Shown here in pieces: positions 11,890 to 23,253 of a stretch of 64,000 nt of DNA (the first letter of the stretch is position 1; each line of letters opens with the position of its first letter). This DNA comes from Siphonodentalium dalli. Taxonomy: Eukaryota > Mollusca > Scaphopoda > Gadilida > Siphonodentaliidae. The notes beneath the pieces are model-generated. The model searched no databases, was not told where the DNA came from, and worked only from the letters and a program-made list of their open reading frames with translations. The DNA is taken from contig CP136068.1 of NCBI GenBank assembly GCA_032622095.1, positions 116,857,509-116,921,508 of the forward strand, read 5' to 3'. Position numbers and translations under genes: made by a program.

Positions 11890-12180
11890 TGCATTTTTGT
11901 CAGAATTGGAATTGGATTCAGATTGTCCGTCTTTCCCTAGATGTACTTGTCAGGTGAAAATGCAAAACATGGGAGTATCAGTTGGGACTTGTGAGGTGGG
12001 GTGGTCACATGTGACCATGTCGAAACGCGTTTAAATTGCATTTCTTAGCTGCAAAACAATTTATGTCAGTCACCCAACAAGCCAATGAACAATAATTGCT
12101 GGCTGTTTTATAATTGACGGTGTCATCCAATGAACCTGCATCGGATGTTCTGCATCCCATGGGTGTGTTTTATATGGCGG
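11890..12180 (+). repeat. Inverted repeat arm (partners 13340-13500 and 14280-14410)
   Basis: GATGTACTTGTCAGGTGAAA and GACTTGTGAGGTGGGGTGG are mirrored at 14310-14400. AATTGCTGGCTGTTTT through TTCTGCATCCCATGGGTGTG is mirrored at 13360-13455 (AACACACCCGTGGAATGCAG). The partner arm is therefore split by SINE B, a family Q fragment and a local duplication. Confidence 0.7.
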
Positions 12181-12420
12181 ACGCTATGCCCATCTCCAGT
12201 GGCGGGAGTATTCGTCAATATTAATCGGCTCTATCTACTAAAAAATACAGGATACTATATTGATCGGAAAGAGTGATATATTACGGTCATAATGACGTAT
12301 TAAAATCTAACTTTTATATTAAATTACCTATAGACTATGGTATGTAATTAGGAGTAATCTCACATTTCCCTCTGTTGGTTTACGTTTAAAGAAGATCCAA
12401 AGTGTTCCGATTGATTGATA
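12180..12420 (-). repeat. Right arm of large inverted repeat (partner 10240-10510)
   Basis: This is the reverse complement of 10240-10510, ending near GAAGATCCAAAGTGTTCCGA. About 1.7 kb separates the arms; the interval contains a complete MITE (11372-11829) and two hairpins. Confidence 0.8.
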
Positions 12421-13339
12421 TTCAGAATGAAAAAAATATACATCATATGGAAGCGACACATGTGTGTTTCTGTGCAGCCTATAATACGGTTATTTACCAC
12501 GCTATGTTCTGAGATAAACAGGCCCTCTATGTTTAAAACTGCAGAGAAAACAGTTTGTTCTGTGGCAAATTCGCTCTTCAGTCCCCTAGACTCACTCATT
12601 CTATGTGTCACGGAACTGTTCTCTGACCTCAAACCCACCCCCGTGTGACAAGTTAGGTTATTAGGTATAGTAATAGTAATCATAGTAATGGCTTTCGTTT
12701 ATAAATTTCCATATATTTGTTTGAAGGAGCCAACCCATAATTTCTGTATCAGCTATAGAGGTGGGAGTGTCCCAATGGGGCTACGGACACATATCTCAGT
12801 GCAATTGGGCTACATCAAGTGTAGCAATATTAACATTTTTTTTTAGAGGAATACAAGCTTGGACAAAATTATGCACGATGCGAAACATTTCTAAGTTAAA
12901 AAAAGGGGGATAACTCCACTTTAAAAAAAAAGTCGGACGGACGGTTTCTATGGTACTAAATGGCTGTGCCAATAAAACAAATTACTGAAATATGTAGCAG
13001 TAAAATATCGGACAAACGAACGTCCACAGACCCCATGTAGCAGATACACTTGTGTGAACACATACCTGCGAGCTGCAGACAATCCATTGTGGGTTTCATC
13101 GCCCCTGTCCAGGACGTAATGGGGTGCAGGCAAAATTTAGTGGGTGCGAGATATTAAAAGTCAATAAATCAACAAATATTGAGATATTTTTTTAAACGTG
13201 GTAAATGCCTATTATCAGTTTGGGCCTAGTGATGTTAATCCATAATCTGAGACGAAACTATGGTTACACAAACTTCTGAAGTGGTGTTGTCAAATATAGT
13301 GCACCCCACAAGTCGACGTTTTATTGATTGGTCAAATGG

Positions 13340-13500
13340 TGTCACATGTTATATATATTTAGAAAACACACCCGTGGAATGCAGAACATGCAATACATTT
13401 CATTAGATGGTACCGGCGATTCGAAAACAGCCAGCAATTGTTGTTCTATTACTTGTTGAGACGTGACATAAATTGTTCTTCAACTCAGAAATGCATATTT
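13340..13500 (-). repeat. Split right arm, inner part
   Basis: AACACACCCGTGGAATGCAG and GAAAACAGCCAGCAATTGTT are the reverse complement of 12060-12180. Similarity stops where the 72-bp duplication begins. Confidence 0.7.
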
Positions 13501-13647
13501 CCCAGAAAGAGGCATTGAAGTCGTGAAAAATACAACTTTGAATACTGTGTTAGGATCCCAGACAATAAATAGCCAGAAAGAGGCATTGAAGTCGTGAAAA
13601 ATACAACTTTGAATACGGTGTTAGGATCCCAGACAATAAATAGCCAT
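13500..13647 (+). repeat. Two-copy tandem duplication, 72-bp unit
   Basis: The unit starts AGAAAGAGGCATTGAAGTCG and ends CCCAGACAATAAATAGCC; it occurs twice in succession with one difference (TGTGTT versus CGGTGTT). The near identity indicates a recent event. Confidence 0.9.
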
Positions 13648-13664
13648 TGTGACAGAAAAGAGCG

Positions 13665-14078
13665 TTCCGTGTTATAATAATAATGTATATCATTTATATA
13701 GCGCTTAATCCCTGGTGTAGCTCTAAGCGCTCACATTATTACCCCAGCTGTATTTTATGAGTAATGCCGAGTCTTGTGCCTGCTGCCATTTTAGAGGGGC
13801 TTCACTAGAGCGGCTTACGGATACCCAACAACCAGGTCCCTATTTCTCGTCTAGGTACGACGAAGCGAGCACAGTACAAGTGACCTTGCCCAAGGGTCAC
13901 AACCTGGCGCGAGATTTGAAACAGCGTGTGGCTATATAGTATATATAGCACACACACCGCTTAATCCGGCCAAGCCACTGTTGTGGAGACGATAGTCCAC
14001 CGACCGGGCGCGAACTCATGCCGGTGCGTTGACACCATTACAAGTCCGACACTCTAACCACTGGACTACCACTTCCAC
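13665..14078 (-). mobile_element. tRNA-derived composite SINE, family B
   Basis: On the minus strand the 5' end at about 14078 reads GGAAGTGGTAGTCCAGTGGT, with the A-box region in TAGTCCAGTGG. An anticodon-loop-like CTTGTAA and a B-box-like GAGTTCGCGCCC follow, so the head resembles tRNA-Thr(TGT). The body contains TGTGACCCTTGGGCAAGG, a CTTCGTCGTACC stretch, GGGGTAATAATGTGAGCGCT and GCGCTATATAAATG, ending in a TTATTATTAT tail. This order is typical of metazoan SINEs with a conserved central domain. The last claim is from family knowledge, not a search. Confidence 0.8.
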
Positions 14079-14094
14079 GTTAATCTATTCCCGA

Positions 14095-14300
14095 TATGGA
14101 AGAAATAGAGAGCGTTAATTTCACTTCAGTGCGAAACGTTGAAAACAGCTGGAAAATGGCTGTGACCATGGCAAGTATTTCTCAGATCATGTGAAGCTGG
14201 CATACGAATATTTCGTGTATTTATATCAACAAATATTATACTACTTCCAAATTACGTATAGACAAAATTTGAAAGCTCGAATGAGCCGTGTCCTTTTAAA
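14095..14300 (-). repeat. Dispersed repeat, family Q (copy 2)
   Basis: Reverse complement of 4675-4870: GAAAACAGCTGGAAAATGG, TCTCAGATCATGTGA, CTTCCAAATTACGTA and GCTCGAATGAGCCGTGTCC match in order. It abuts the 5' end of SINE family B, so the SINE probably inserted next to or within it. Confidence 0.7.
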
Positions 14301-14410
14301 CGAGTTTCAACATAGTCACAAGTGACCATCCCACCTCACAAGTCCAACTGATACTCCAAATTTTGCGTTTTCACCTGACAAGTACATCTATATGGGGGAA
14401 ACGGATGGAC
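14280..14410 (-). repeat. Split right arm, outer part
   Basis: CACAAGTGACCATCCCACCT through TTTTCACCTGACAAGTACAT is the reverse complement of 11930-12020. It ends with the GGACGGACAAACGG phrase, which has a shorter counterpart near 11920. Confidence 0.7.
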
Positions 14411-15054
14411 GGACAAACGGAAAAGCTGATTGCAATATACCGCCATAACTTCGGTACCGGAGCCGAGTGTATAAACATCTGCAATGCGTATAGTCTTATG
14501 AGACAATCTGAGCTAGGCTGCCAAAAATGTACCTATAGCGGAGTTGTCATGTATTTGAAGGTACATTTTGTCTGGACAACTCTTGTAATAATAGCGAAGC
14601 CAGTTTCGCAATATTTTGTTGCATTGTGTGGTGAGTACGGAGATAATTAAAACACAAAAATAACACAATAAAACAATACTAATTAAATAAATAATTAAAA
14701 TAAAGTAAAATAAAACTGATTGTGGCAGCAAAACCAGAAAGCTCAAACTAATTTTGCGCCGATCGATGAATAGCACATCTATGGATCGTATATTCGTAGA
14801 GTACCACTTGCGTCTTTATAAGGAAGTATTACGTGTTGCAACGTAAAAAGCGCGTAGGTTGGTTCTGATTCATTGTCCGCGATCTGGTTGTAAAATACAC
14901 ACAGTTCTCGATGGATATGTGCGTTTCTATTCCCTTTTATTGATTTAGATACCGTGGAACCACGCTCTTGCTACTATACATTTCGCCATTTGAAATGGCA
15001 GCTGTCAAGGTTTGGTAAAACCTTGTGATTTTTCCTGACTAGATTAATCACTGA

Positions 15055-15200
15055 TCTGATGTCGACGGTTATTCCGTGGGCGATAGCTGTTCTGAGATAT
15101 ACACTGACAAGTCACCGACAGTGTGAAATATAGCCTGTACGAATGTATACTGTGGTTTGCCCAATCGCCCCGCTTTCTCGGTTACTCGGAGTCTCAGCCA
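15055..15200 (+). repeat. Direct repeat (partner 16515-16660)
   Basis: GTTCTGAGATATACACTGAC and GTGTGAAATATAGCCTG recur at 16545-16600 as GTTCTAAGATGTACACTGAC and GTGTGAAATATATCCTG, followed in both by a C-rich stretch and CTCGGTTRCTC. The pair flanks the palindromic minisatellite and a foldback, so the copies may be remains of one element's ends or of a tandem duplication. Confidence 0.65.
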
Positions 15201-15218
15201 TACACTCTTAAAACAATA

Positions 15219-15465
15219 GGTACTCTGGTGTACCTTCGTAGGTACTGAGATTTGTCCCAGGGGGAGTACCTAATTGTTGGTACTCTATAGTACCTGCGTA
15301 GGTACTCTGACGTACCTATATTTAGGTACTCTGGAGTACCTATATTTAGGTTCTCTGGAGTACCTATATTTAGGTTCTCTGGAGTACCTATATTTATAGG
15401 TTCTGTGGAATACCTATATTTAGGTTCTCTGGAGTACCTATATTTAGGTTCTCTGGAGTACCTAT
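15219..15465. repeat. Minisatellite of palindromic GGTACTC-GAGTACC units
   Basis: About ten units of 23-27 bp, the regular form being TTTAGGTTCTCTGGAGTACC then TATAT. Each unit contains a small palindrome GGTACTCTGGAGTACC or a one-base variant, so either strand can form a row of short hairpins. Left-hand units are more diverged and include a GTCCCAGGGGGAGTACC variant. Confidence 0.85.
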
Positions 15466-15584
15466 CCAGGCATCATGTGGAGTACATACATGTGCCTTAT
15501 CTAACATCACTCCAAAAGTTAGTCCAAACATAAGACTACGTATACAATGCAATACCTATAATTACAATGACTTAACAGGTTATG

Positions 15585-16030
15585 AAAAATGCTGTCTTTT
15601 CAGATTTTTTAAGAGTTACCTATCCTGGAAACGCGCTAACATACGAGCTAACCGTCTGCTCCTTGAAGTCTTCTTTCTGCGGGCATGATGTTAATTGTAA
15701 TATATATGTATTCTTTGTTTGAGTACGGAAAACTATATGTATACATATACAAATCTAACTGACCGTCTGCACCTTTCCGCGCTTATTTTATTTAATAGTG
15801 ATAAGTTCATTGATATAAAGTTATGATAAAATTGTATATTACTATATATTCACGTGCTCAAACAATAGATGTATGAACAATGAGGTAGTATACTGAAAGG
15901 AATACATATACATGTTATATTACAATTAAACAAAAATGCGCGCGGAAAAGAGCAGACGTTTATCTCGTAGGTTAGCGCGTTTCCAGGATAGATACACGTA
16001 ACTCTTGAAAAACAAACGAAGACAACACTT
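15585..16030. repeat. Foldback with about 120-bp arms
   Basis: TAAGAGTTACCTATCCTGGA then AACGCGCTAAC and TTAATTGTAATATATATG on the left are matched inverted by TTACAATTAAACAAAAATGC, GTTAGCGCGTTTCCAGG and ACACGTAACTCTTGA on the right. The loop of about 160 bp includes a second copy of the GACCGTCTGC phrase. Confidence 0.7.
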
Positions 16031-16514
16031 TCAGCAACAGGTTTAGAGGGACAGTAATCATTATCCGAACAGAGGAAATGGTATGTCTGAGGTACAAAAT
16101 CCACACACCTCCACCGTAAAATCTTCCCCCGATTATAAGATATACCCCCATACCACCCATTCTTCTAAACTCCACCCAATACAAATGCTAGAATATCACA
16201 TACATGTATGCTAAGCTTAATTGTAATTCATTATATTGTATAACTGCCAGTAAAACTGTTATTGTAACTTGTACTACGTTGTAATACATGTACATGTTTT
16301 TGCATGCCAGGAGTGGATGTTCGTAATACGAACATGTCCTTCAATGCCCCAGTATTAAAATTAACCGTACTTTGTGCATATATATTATTCCGTCACGGTG
16401 ACCAACGCTTCGATCTAAGCTTTTTTGTATCGACATATAGGCACACATATATACGCGAGTTTTCGTGGAGTAAAACTTATTTCTAGTCACCTCATGTATT
16501 CATTGGTGATATAG

Positions 16515-16660
16515 TATCAAGGACGTTTATTACGTGGTGAATAGATGTTCTAAGATGTACACTGACAATTCATCGACTGTGTGAAATATATCCTGCACCA
16601 ATGTTCTGTTTGCTTATTCGCCCGCCCGCCTCGGTTGCTCAGACCGGTGATCTAATATAT
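16515..16660 (+). repeat. Direct repeat (partner 15055-15200)
   Basis: Second copy of the block described at 15055-15200. A weaker match to its ATACACTGACAAGTCACCG portion also occurs near 20800 (CTACACCGACAATTCATCG). Confidence 0.6.
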
Positions 16661-16724
16661 CGGACATATCAATCATCTCTTAAAATGTAGTTCACAATAA
16701 CATGTTAAGACTACACTCTAAGAC

Positions 16725-16915
16725 GTCTTTAAATTTGCCAAGTGCATTACTACGCTTCCAAATATCGCTATAGCTTCTCCAACCACTAAAGTACAATTTC
16801 TGATCAGGATTAGTATACGATCTTGTCCAAAAATTGTACTTTAGTCGTTGGACATGCTATATAAAGATTTGGAACCGTCTTTATGCACTTAGGAAATTAA
16901 ACAAATTTAACCGTT
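16725..16915. repeat. Imperfect snapback hairpin
   Basis: TTTAAATTTGCCAAGTGCAT and CCAACCACTAAAGTACAATTT face AAATTGTACTTTAGTCGTTGG and ATGCACTTAGGAAATTAAAC, with unpaired bases in between. It resembles an aged MITE. Confidence 0.65.
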
Positions 16916-17204
16916 AAAATTATTAATGTGACATTGATAATTGTCCGGGAACACAGACTTCATAGGCAATACTTATCTGTGAAGATTTTCGGCAGAGTTT
17001 GTTAATAATGTTTGCGGAAATCACATTCAGTGAATTAAAATATACTGAACTTTTCTCCGTCGCCTTTGTCCAATGCTTTGGTTCAATATTGTTTCCTCTT
17101 CACTGTTTCACTTTTGAAGTAGGTTACACACACGTGTGCGCTGAAGATATACTTATTCGTTATCCGTGTTGCCATCCATTTTTCTATTATGTTTGATCAA
17201 TTAA

Positions 17205-17892
17205 AGGCGGAGTATAGACTAAATTCGGCCGTCTCATTTTATGCTCAACAGAATATAAGCAAGAATGAATGAATTTGAGCCATGGATTAGTGCAAAAATA
17301 ACTCATGTGCTCTATGAACGATGCAAATAACATGGTATTTATTTAAGAAATGGATGTTGAATTGCTTGCGTTCCATAGAGTATGGATGCAAGTTGGTCTG
17401 ACATTTTGTGTGGAACGCGAAAGCGTTCCACACATAAAAATGTCAGACCATCTTGCATCCATACTCTATATGGAACGCAACAAAATCAACATCCATTACT
17501 TATATTTACACTCAACCGAGTCAACTGGCAGATTAAACGAGTTTTAAGCGCCCATTTCCAACGTTATTATCATGGCTCGGTGCAAGTTGCGTCTATACAA
17601 AAATAGATGCAAAGTTGGGGTCAGCGCGCGACGTCATGTGACGTAATTTCGACCAACCAACGTCCTGCATTCATGTTCCACAATACGAATGCATGTGTGG
17701 GTGTAAATATAATGAAAATGAGTTTATGACTCGAGTCGTTAACTCAATTGCATTATAATTACAATGTTGTTTGCACATGAGAGTATTTTGCTCTAATACA
17801 TAGCTCAATTTCATTCATTTGTTGCATATATTCTGTTTAGTATAATAGGAGATGGTCCCACAAATGGCAGGATTTAGTGATACAATACCCTT
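17205..17892 (+). mobile_element. MITE family D, split by a family K insertion
   Basis: The left part (17205-17340: AAATTCGGCCGTCTC, CTCAACAGAATATAAGC, ATTTGAGCCATGGATTAGTG) and the right part (17730-17892: TTCATTTGTTGCATATATTC, GATACAATACCC) together make one copy of the family found uninterrupted at 23411-23693, 55960-56287 and 60820-61061. TTAA lies before the left end; TTAA also follows CCCT at the right end. The 375-bp intervening sequence is family K. Confidence 0.75.
17345..17720 (+). mobile_element. Snapback element family K (copy 2), nested
   Basis: A strong hairpin at 17350-17494 has arms ATGGATGTTGAATTGC / AACATCCAT and GAGTATGGATGCAAG / CTTGCATCCATACTC, with a perfect inner loop stem GTGTGGAACGCGAAAGCGTTCCACAC. 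Downstream sequence TTAAGCGCCCATTTCCAACG to GCGACGTCATGTGACG recurs near 9240-9350 and 20230-20360. It lies inside family D. Confidence 0.75.
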
Positions 17893-18229
17893 TTAAGTAT
17901 CATGGAATTCTACAGCATGGCATGGAATCGAGACATTTGCAAAATTCTAACTTCCTACGGCTCGATTCGTATATATTCGCTTTCTCGACCAACAAATCTC
18001 CACATCAACATTGTCTGCCTGACTTATATTTCTCCACAAATGTATTGTAAGACCGTTGAAAACAGCCTCACGAAAACCAATGATTTAAAACCACCGCCGG
18101 GGTCCAGTAATTATTTCCTTGCAACCAGTCATGCAAAGTGGCAATCAATTAACCAGTTGGAAATTGAAAAACTTTTTGTGAACAAACAGTTGAATGACGC
18201 TGTGCTATGCCAAGCATCGGTCTAAGCAC

Positions 18230-18990
18230 CCACAATGGATAAATTGGTACTAAATCTTAATCTTATCGAACCAGAAAAGCTAGCGTGCATCAAAAGATCG
18301 AGACATCCCTCGCGAGTTGCAACACGATTAGTCATTTATGGTCAATGTTTCACAACTGAACTTTAAAAATAGAAGGCGAACAATTCAAAAACTATTCCAT
18401 AATTGAGTGCTCACGGTGCTGAGATAGAAACTCTAGATAAAATTGAACCAGAATGCTGAGCATTGTAGTTTACACCATGTGGTAAATAATGTAATTTTGA
18501 CAGGATAATGGCAGAGAAATCTTCATCTCATTTAAAATATACATATATTAGTATACATTATGGGTGTGACAAATACAGATAATTGAAAACTATTCTACTA
18601 ATCAGTTAACCAATTATACAACTATAAACTCTGTCCCCAGTGTTAAGAACAACTGGTAACAGGATATTTATGGATTTTTACACAATAACACGCTTTCCAT
18701 GCGAGCTGTCAGAAGTTAAATGAATATTCCTTCTTGATATATACATATACAAACTGATAGATATATGTATATTTTAGTATGATTTGTCAAAACGCGACAT
18801 ATAATATATGCATGAATGATTTTGATTCAAAAACTTATTTATTATTATTACTTGAATGATATGTAAAACATGACCATGAATTTATACCCAAAATAAAACA
18901 TAAAAAAAGGTTTCACTACGGTAAACAACATTGTTATGCATGTTTATGGGTATGGAATTTCAATAACTTTGAAATTCGATCGGAATCAGC
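18230..18990. other. No feature recognised
   Basis: This is low-complexity AT-rich sequence without convincing coding or repeat structure. A 107-residue ORF just to the left (17902-18225) has no motif I recognise. Confidence 0.4.
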
Positions 18991-19059
18991 GCTTGCAAAT
19001 GTGTGGAATTCGATTCATTTCGATTGAGGAAGTATAAATTCTATGGTGGAGATCCCACG

Positions 19060-20600
19060 TTTATTATCACACTAGGGGGTTGCCCGTCACAAAATGACGG
19101 GTCTACAAATGTTCTTTGTTACTTTCTAGTGTCCGCGGCCATGAACAAATTCTCATTTCTATATAAGAAATGGAATGGTCATGCTTCTCTGTTTTGTCAC
19201 TGGATGCGCGAGGGAACACTTTATTTCACTAAAACTGTATTTCTACACATACCCACCTCACATATACGGATGCACATATTGAACGAAACAAAATCAGCAT
19301 ATCACTTTAAATATTACTATATACTAACTGAAACATACTCAATTCGGGAGCGTTTATTCAGCGACGAAAGGAGCTTGTAGCACATTTTGATCTTAAACGG
19401 ATCCCCCTGGAGCCCGCATTCAGCATGCAGCCTAAGGATCACAGGCCCATTTGTGGGAACACTTTATTTGAAATAAAACTGTATTTCCCCCTCTCCCCAA
19501 CCCACATATATACCTGTATATGCATGCACATACAGAACACACCAATCAAGATATTTTCAGCCTAAGAATCACAGGCCCATGCACTGCGCCCCAATTGTGG
19601 AAACACTTTATTTCAATAAAACTGTATTTTCTACCCCCTCTCCCCAACCGACATATTTGCACGCACATATGAAACGCAACAATCAAGATATTTTTTTTTA
19701 TTACTATATGCTAACTGAAACAGGCTCTATTCGGGGGCCTTTATTTAGCAGTGGAGGGGCCTGTAGCCCCTTTGTGCGCTTCGCGCACATTATATGATCT
19801 TAAACAGCGCGCGCTTCGCGCACATTTTGATCTTTTAAACATTCTTTTATCAGATTTGCACTCAACTGAAAGATTAAAAGAGCAACAATTAGCGTCGATG
19901 GTATTGTTTACACTATATTAGTCCCGGCCCGGGAATGTGGTTATTCTAACCGAGTTCCGGCGAATCTACTGAACGGTAGGCCTATATACCCACTGGCGGG
20001 AGGACAGACTGTGTACATTCGCCATCTTCCAGGTATACCGCTACTCCTTCGATTCCACACTCAATGCACAACTGTCATGTCATAGACAGCATTCTTTACC
20101 TATGTTCACACTGACATGGCAAATTAAAATACCATATTAGCACCCATTCACAACGATGGTATAGCTTTCTAGTCTCGACTCTACACCACACTATACATGC
20201 ACTTGCACGACAAAATCAACATTCGTTACTTATATTCACACTCAACCTGAACTGACAAATTAATTTAGCGCCTATTTCCAACAACGCTTTGGTAGAGCGA
20301 ATGGAAGTTTCGACTACAATAGCAAAGCTAATATGGGTTTGCGTGCGACGTCATATGACGTCATTTCGACAAACGTCATAAGAAATAGTGTCTATACTTG
20401 AGTGCAAATACTGCATTTGGGGACCATGTTAGATCTCAGGTTTGCTTTGACCAATCAGCGTGAAATTTGGTGAGTCATCTTTTACGACACAATTTTAGGC
20501 CACATTGCACGCATGGTTGAAAAGTTATAAACGCGCCAAAAGCGTGACCGAGTTATACACACACACACACACACACAGACGATGGGTTTTATGTATATAG
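19060..20600. repeat. Composite repeat region ending in a CA microsatellite
   Basis: Three diverged copies of a block (ACACTTTATTTCACTAAAAC then GTATTTCTAC and a CCCACCTCACATAT-like stretch) lie at 19210-19380, 19450-19560 and 19600-19800. GCGCTTCGCGCACATTTTGA occurs at 19780-19840 and in part again at 26016. A family K 3' part is at 20195-20400 (GCGACGTCATATGACGTCA). The region ends with GCGTGACCGAGTTATACACA, a (CA)n run at 20558-20578 and GACGATGGGTTTTATG. It may include one larger unclassified element. Confidence 0.5.
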
Positions 20601-21224
20601 ATAGCTACGTTCCTGTGTGTTGCTCGAATTACACCCTATGCCCCTCATCTTTCGGTACCGTCTAGGCACATATCTAACGTTTTAACATCTTTTGACATCC
20701 GCATCGTTGCCCATCGACAAAACATCTCGGTCTATTAGTAGTTGGAACTGATTTAGTCTCGGAATCTGACACTTACTTCAGATGCAATGGCCGATCATAG
20801 ATCTACACCGACAATTCATCGCGAGTGCGAACTGTCTGATGTCGTCTGCACGCAACAAAGGGAAGTAATCTGTCGACGAGAGCCGAACTTTTTAGTTTTG
20901 TCAACATAATAGCATCTGAATACTTGCCATTTTAACAGAGAACCGGTAATTCTCTCATGGCGCGATGCCAATTAATTCTTGGATGGGATTGTAATCGTAT
21001 CGCAACAAGAATCAATATGTTTGCAAATATGATTAAAGAATCGGTCACGTGATTGATGTCTGTTGTTCCAGTAAATGAAAGGATTCGGAAGCGGCCCAGA
21101 ACTGCGGTCGTCTCCGGACACGCGCGCGGAATGTAATTACACGAGATAGTTGTGTCCGCCAGGCTATTTGATTTCCTGACAGCAGCGTGTTGCCATATAA
21201 TCTGAAGGGTGTGATTATACTGCC

Positions 21225-21425
21225 ATCTATCAGTAACAACTGCAGCGTACTAGTCTATATACTTACCACATAAATCTATGATGTCTTACCGCGAACTATT
21301 GGTAGCATCCCCACTACGCAGTATCTTCGCAACTTTATCACCCATAACATAATTTTACGAGTGTAATTTATTGAAACTACTGTAGTGTGACCCATGTGTT
21401 TATTAATGCAGTTACAATACTATCA
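21225..21425 (+). repeat. Dispersed direct repeat (partner 26893-27070)
   Basis: CAGTAACAACTGCAGCGTAC then TAGTCTATATACTTACCACA and CCACTACGCAGTA recur with the same order at 26900-27060. Overall identity is moderate. It is immediately followed here by a LINE tail. Confidence 0.7.
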
Positions 21426-21584
21426 TGGGTATATCTTGCGCAAAAGAAGTAGTTTGGTGGTAAAACGACCAAATAATTAGACATATATGAATGTATATTA
21501 TTGTATTCACAATTACAGACCTTGAGCACTCCTATTTTACTGAGCAACAATCGAACCGACGGCATTGGAGCAAAGACTATGTAC

Positions 21585-21790
21585 ACTGTATACTGTGTTC
21601 AGATGACGCTATATAGAAGACGAAAATCACTTTCTTTTAGAATGCAGCGCTTACCACACACCACGCCTCTAGTTCGTTAATATTAGGAAGACACATTTCC
21701 CGGACTGCGAAAGCATGACCAGAAATGAATAGCTTGTCAAATTCTTATCAAACAATATTCCAAATATATGCAACTTAATTTGTCATATGA
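21585..21790 (+). pseudogene. Non-LTR retrotransposon C-terminal fragment (broken)
   Basis: From 21613 the frame reads IEDENHFLLECSAYHTPRL, then a stop and FVNIRKTHFPDC, later VKFLSNNIP. The xEDExHFLLxC...YxxxR motif followed by a SNN phrase is characteristic of the extreme C-terminus of many animal LINE polyproteins. The expected upstream C-x2-C (CILC) is present at about 21591 but shifted by 2 bases. It has two in-frame stops and one frameshift, so it is a dead 5'-truncated copy. Confidence 0.7.
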
Positions 21791-22408
21791 TCCGCAGATT
21801 ATTTCCAGCACGCGATAAGCATCGCACGATTAAAGGCACGGGCGGCGTTCGTTGCAGAAACATTCATATTTGTTCAAATCGCCATCAACAGAAGGAATAT
21901 TAAAAAATATATAGTTTTGTTCATATGCCAAACACAATCAGTGCGTAAATAGTATAATGTCGGCAAGACGTACGATGGTGTACGTAACAAAGAGCCTGCT
22001 CGTGTTACAGAAGTTTTGCTTCTGTTTACATAACACAGCGCAATTCTATTGGTTAATCATACACAAATGATATAAACGCTCTTTATTATTTCCATATCAG
22101 GAAAACAGTAGCAAAAACGCTCTTTATGTTTACCATATCCAGATCTAAACAAAAGCCAGGTTCTGAACGTTTTTGCTTTTGTTTACATAACAAAGGAAAC
22201 ACATTTGACAATAACATACTGTTTATGCCATATTTCTGATTGGTATAAGAACAAGGTATGTCTATATTTTACTATTATTTCTGTTTATGGCGGCTTTTGA
22301 CGGAGATGAATATTTTAACCCACCGCCAACACCGCCCGTATCTTTGATAATAATCAATGAATGCACGTAGACATGACGACTGTGCACATGCAGCTTCTGT
22401 GAAGTTAT

Positions 22409-23005
22409 CAGGGCCCGCGCTGGATCACAATTTTCTTTTGCCAAATAATTTGCCAAATGAAAATATTTTTTGCCAAATTATTTTAGCATTTGCCAAATCC
22501 TATCCCTGATAGTATCATTTTCTGCAACCTTAAGTCTTATGTTTCGACACTCGCGGTTTGAACGACTTTTGATATCGATAGAAAATCAGTAAGATAATAA
22601 TTAATTATACTCGCATCTCTATTATGTTTTATCATAAAACAATCAGCCAATCACCGAAAAATACAATGGTAGAAGGGTTGCTTCATCAGAAGGGCACATC
22701 GCAGGAGGATTAGTTATGTAAACTCCACCACCACACTAAATAATAGTAATCCCGCCAACCATCGGTACTAATGCTATGAGATTAACTGCATCTTAATAGA
22801 GGTATTAACCTTATACACCACCACTATTATAATTACGTTGTAAGAGTTTCCTGAAATTAATGGTATTGATTGATTAATATTTTTTCAACTTTCATGAGGA
22901 ATTAAAAAGTTACTTGCCAAAACTTTTGCCAAATGAAAATATTTTTTGCCAACTCTGAATTATTATTGCCATTGGCAAATTTGGCAAGTCGCAGCGCGAA
23001 CCCTG
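22409..23005. mobile_element. hAT-type non-autonomous element with 8-bp target duplication
   Basis: The ends are CAGGGCCCGCGCTGGATC and GTCGCAGCGCGAACCCTG, a short imperfect inverted repeat beginning CAGGG. GAAGTTAT occurs exactly on both sides (22401-22408 and 23006-23013). An 8-bp duplication and CAGGG ends are hallmarks of hAT transposons. Subterminal regions are full of TTGCCAAAT/ATTTGGCAA motifs, typical of transposase-binding clusters. No transposase ORF remains in the 597 bp. Confidence 0.85.
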
Positions 23006-23041
23006 GAAGTTATACATTACCTTCTATGAATACCATATATA

Positions 23042-23253
23042 CCGTAATGCCCTTAGTAATCGACTCCTTAACCACAGCAGCATTATGGATAACTTTTCAG
23101 GATTTAGTCGGAATATGGCTTGTTGCCATTAATATGAAAGCTCTCCCCGAGAGCTTTCCGATGAATGGCAACAAGCCATATATCCGACTAAATCCTGAAA
23201 AGTTACACATATTTCTGATGTGGTTAAGGAGTCGATTATTTAGAGCATTACTG
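23042..23253. mobile_element. TA-type snapback MITE, family B
   Basis: The long arms are CGTAATGCCCTTAGTAATCG and GGATTTAGTCGGAATATGG, facing CCGACTAAATCCTGAAAAG and TTATTTAGAGCATTACTG. The centre is AAAGCTCTCCCCGAGAGCTTT. TA follows the right end and a TA lies just left. It inserted directly beside the hAT element. Confidence 0.85.

Noticed and set aside
13978-14078. Functional tRNA-Thr gene on the minus strand
   Set aside because: The arms do not fold into a complete cloverleaf, the B-box is altered, and the sequence continues into a SINE body and TTATTAT tail.
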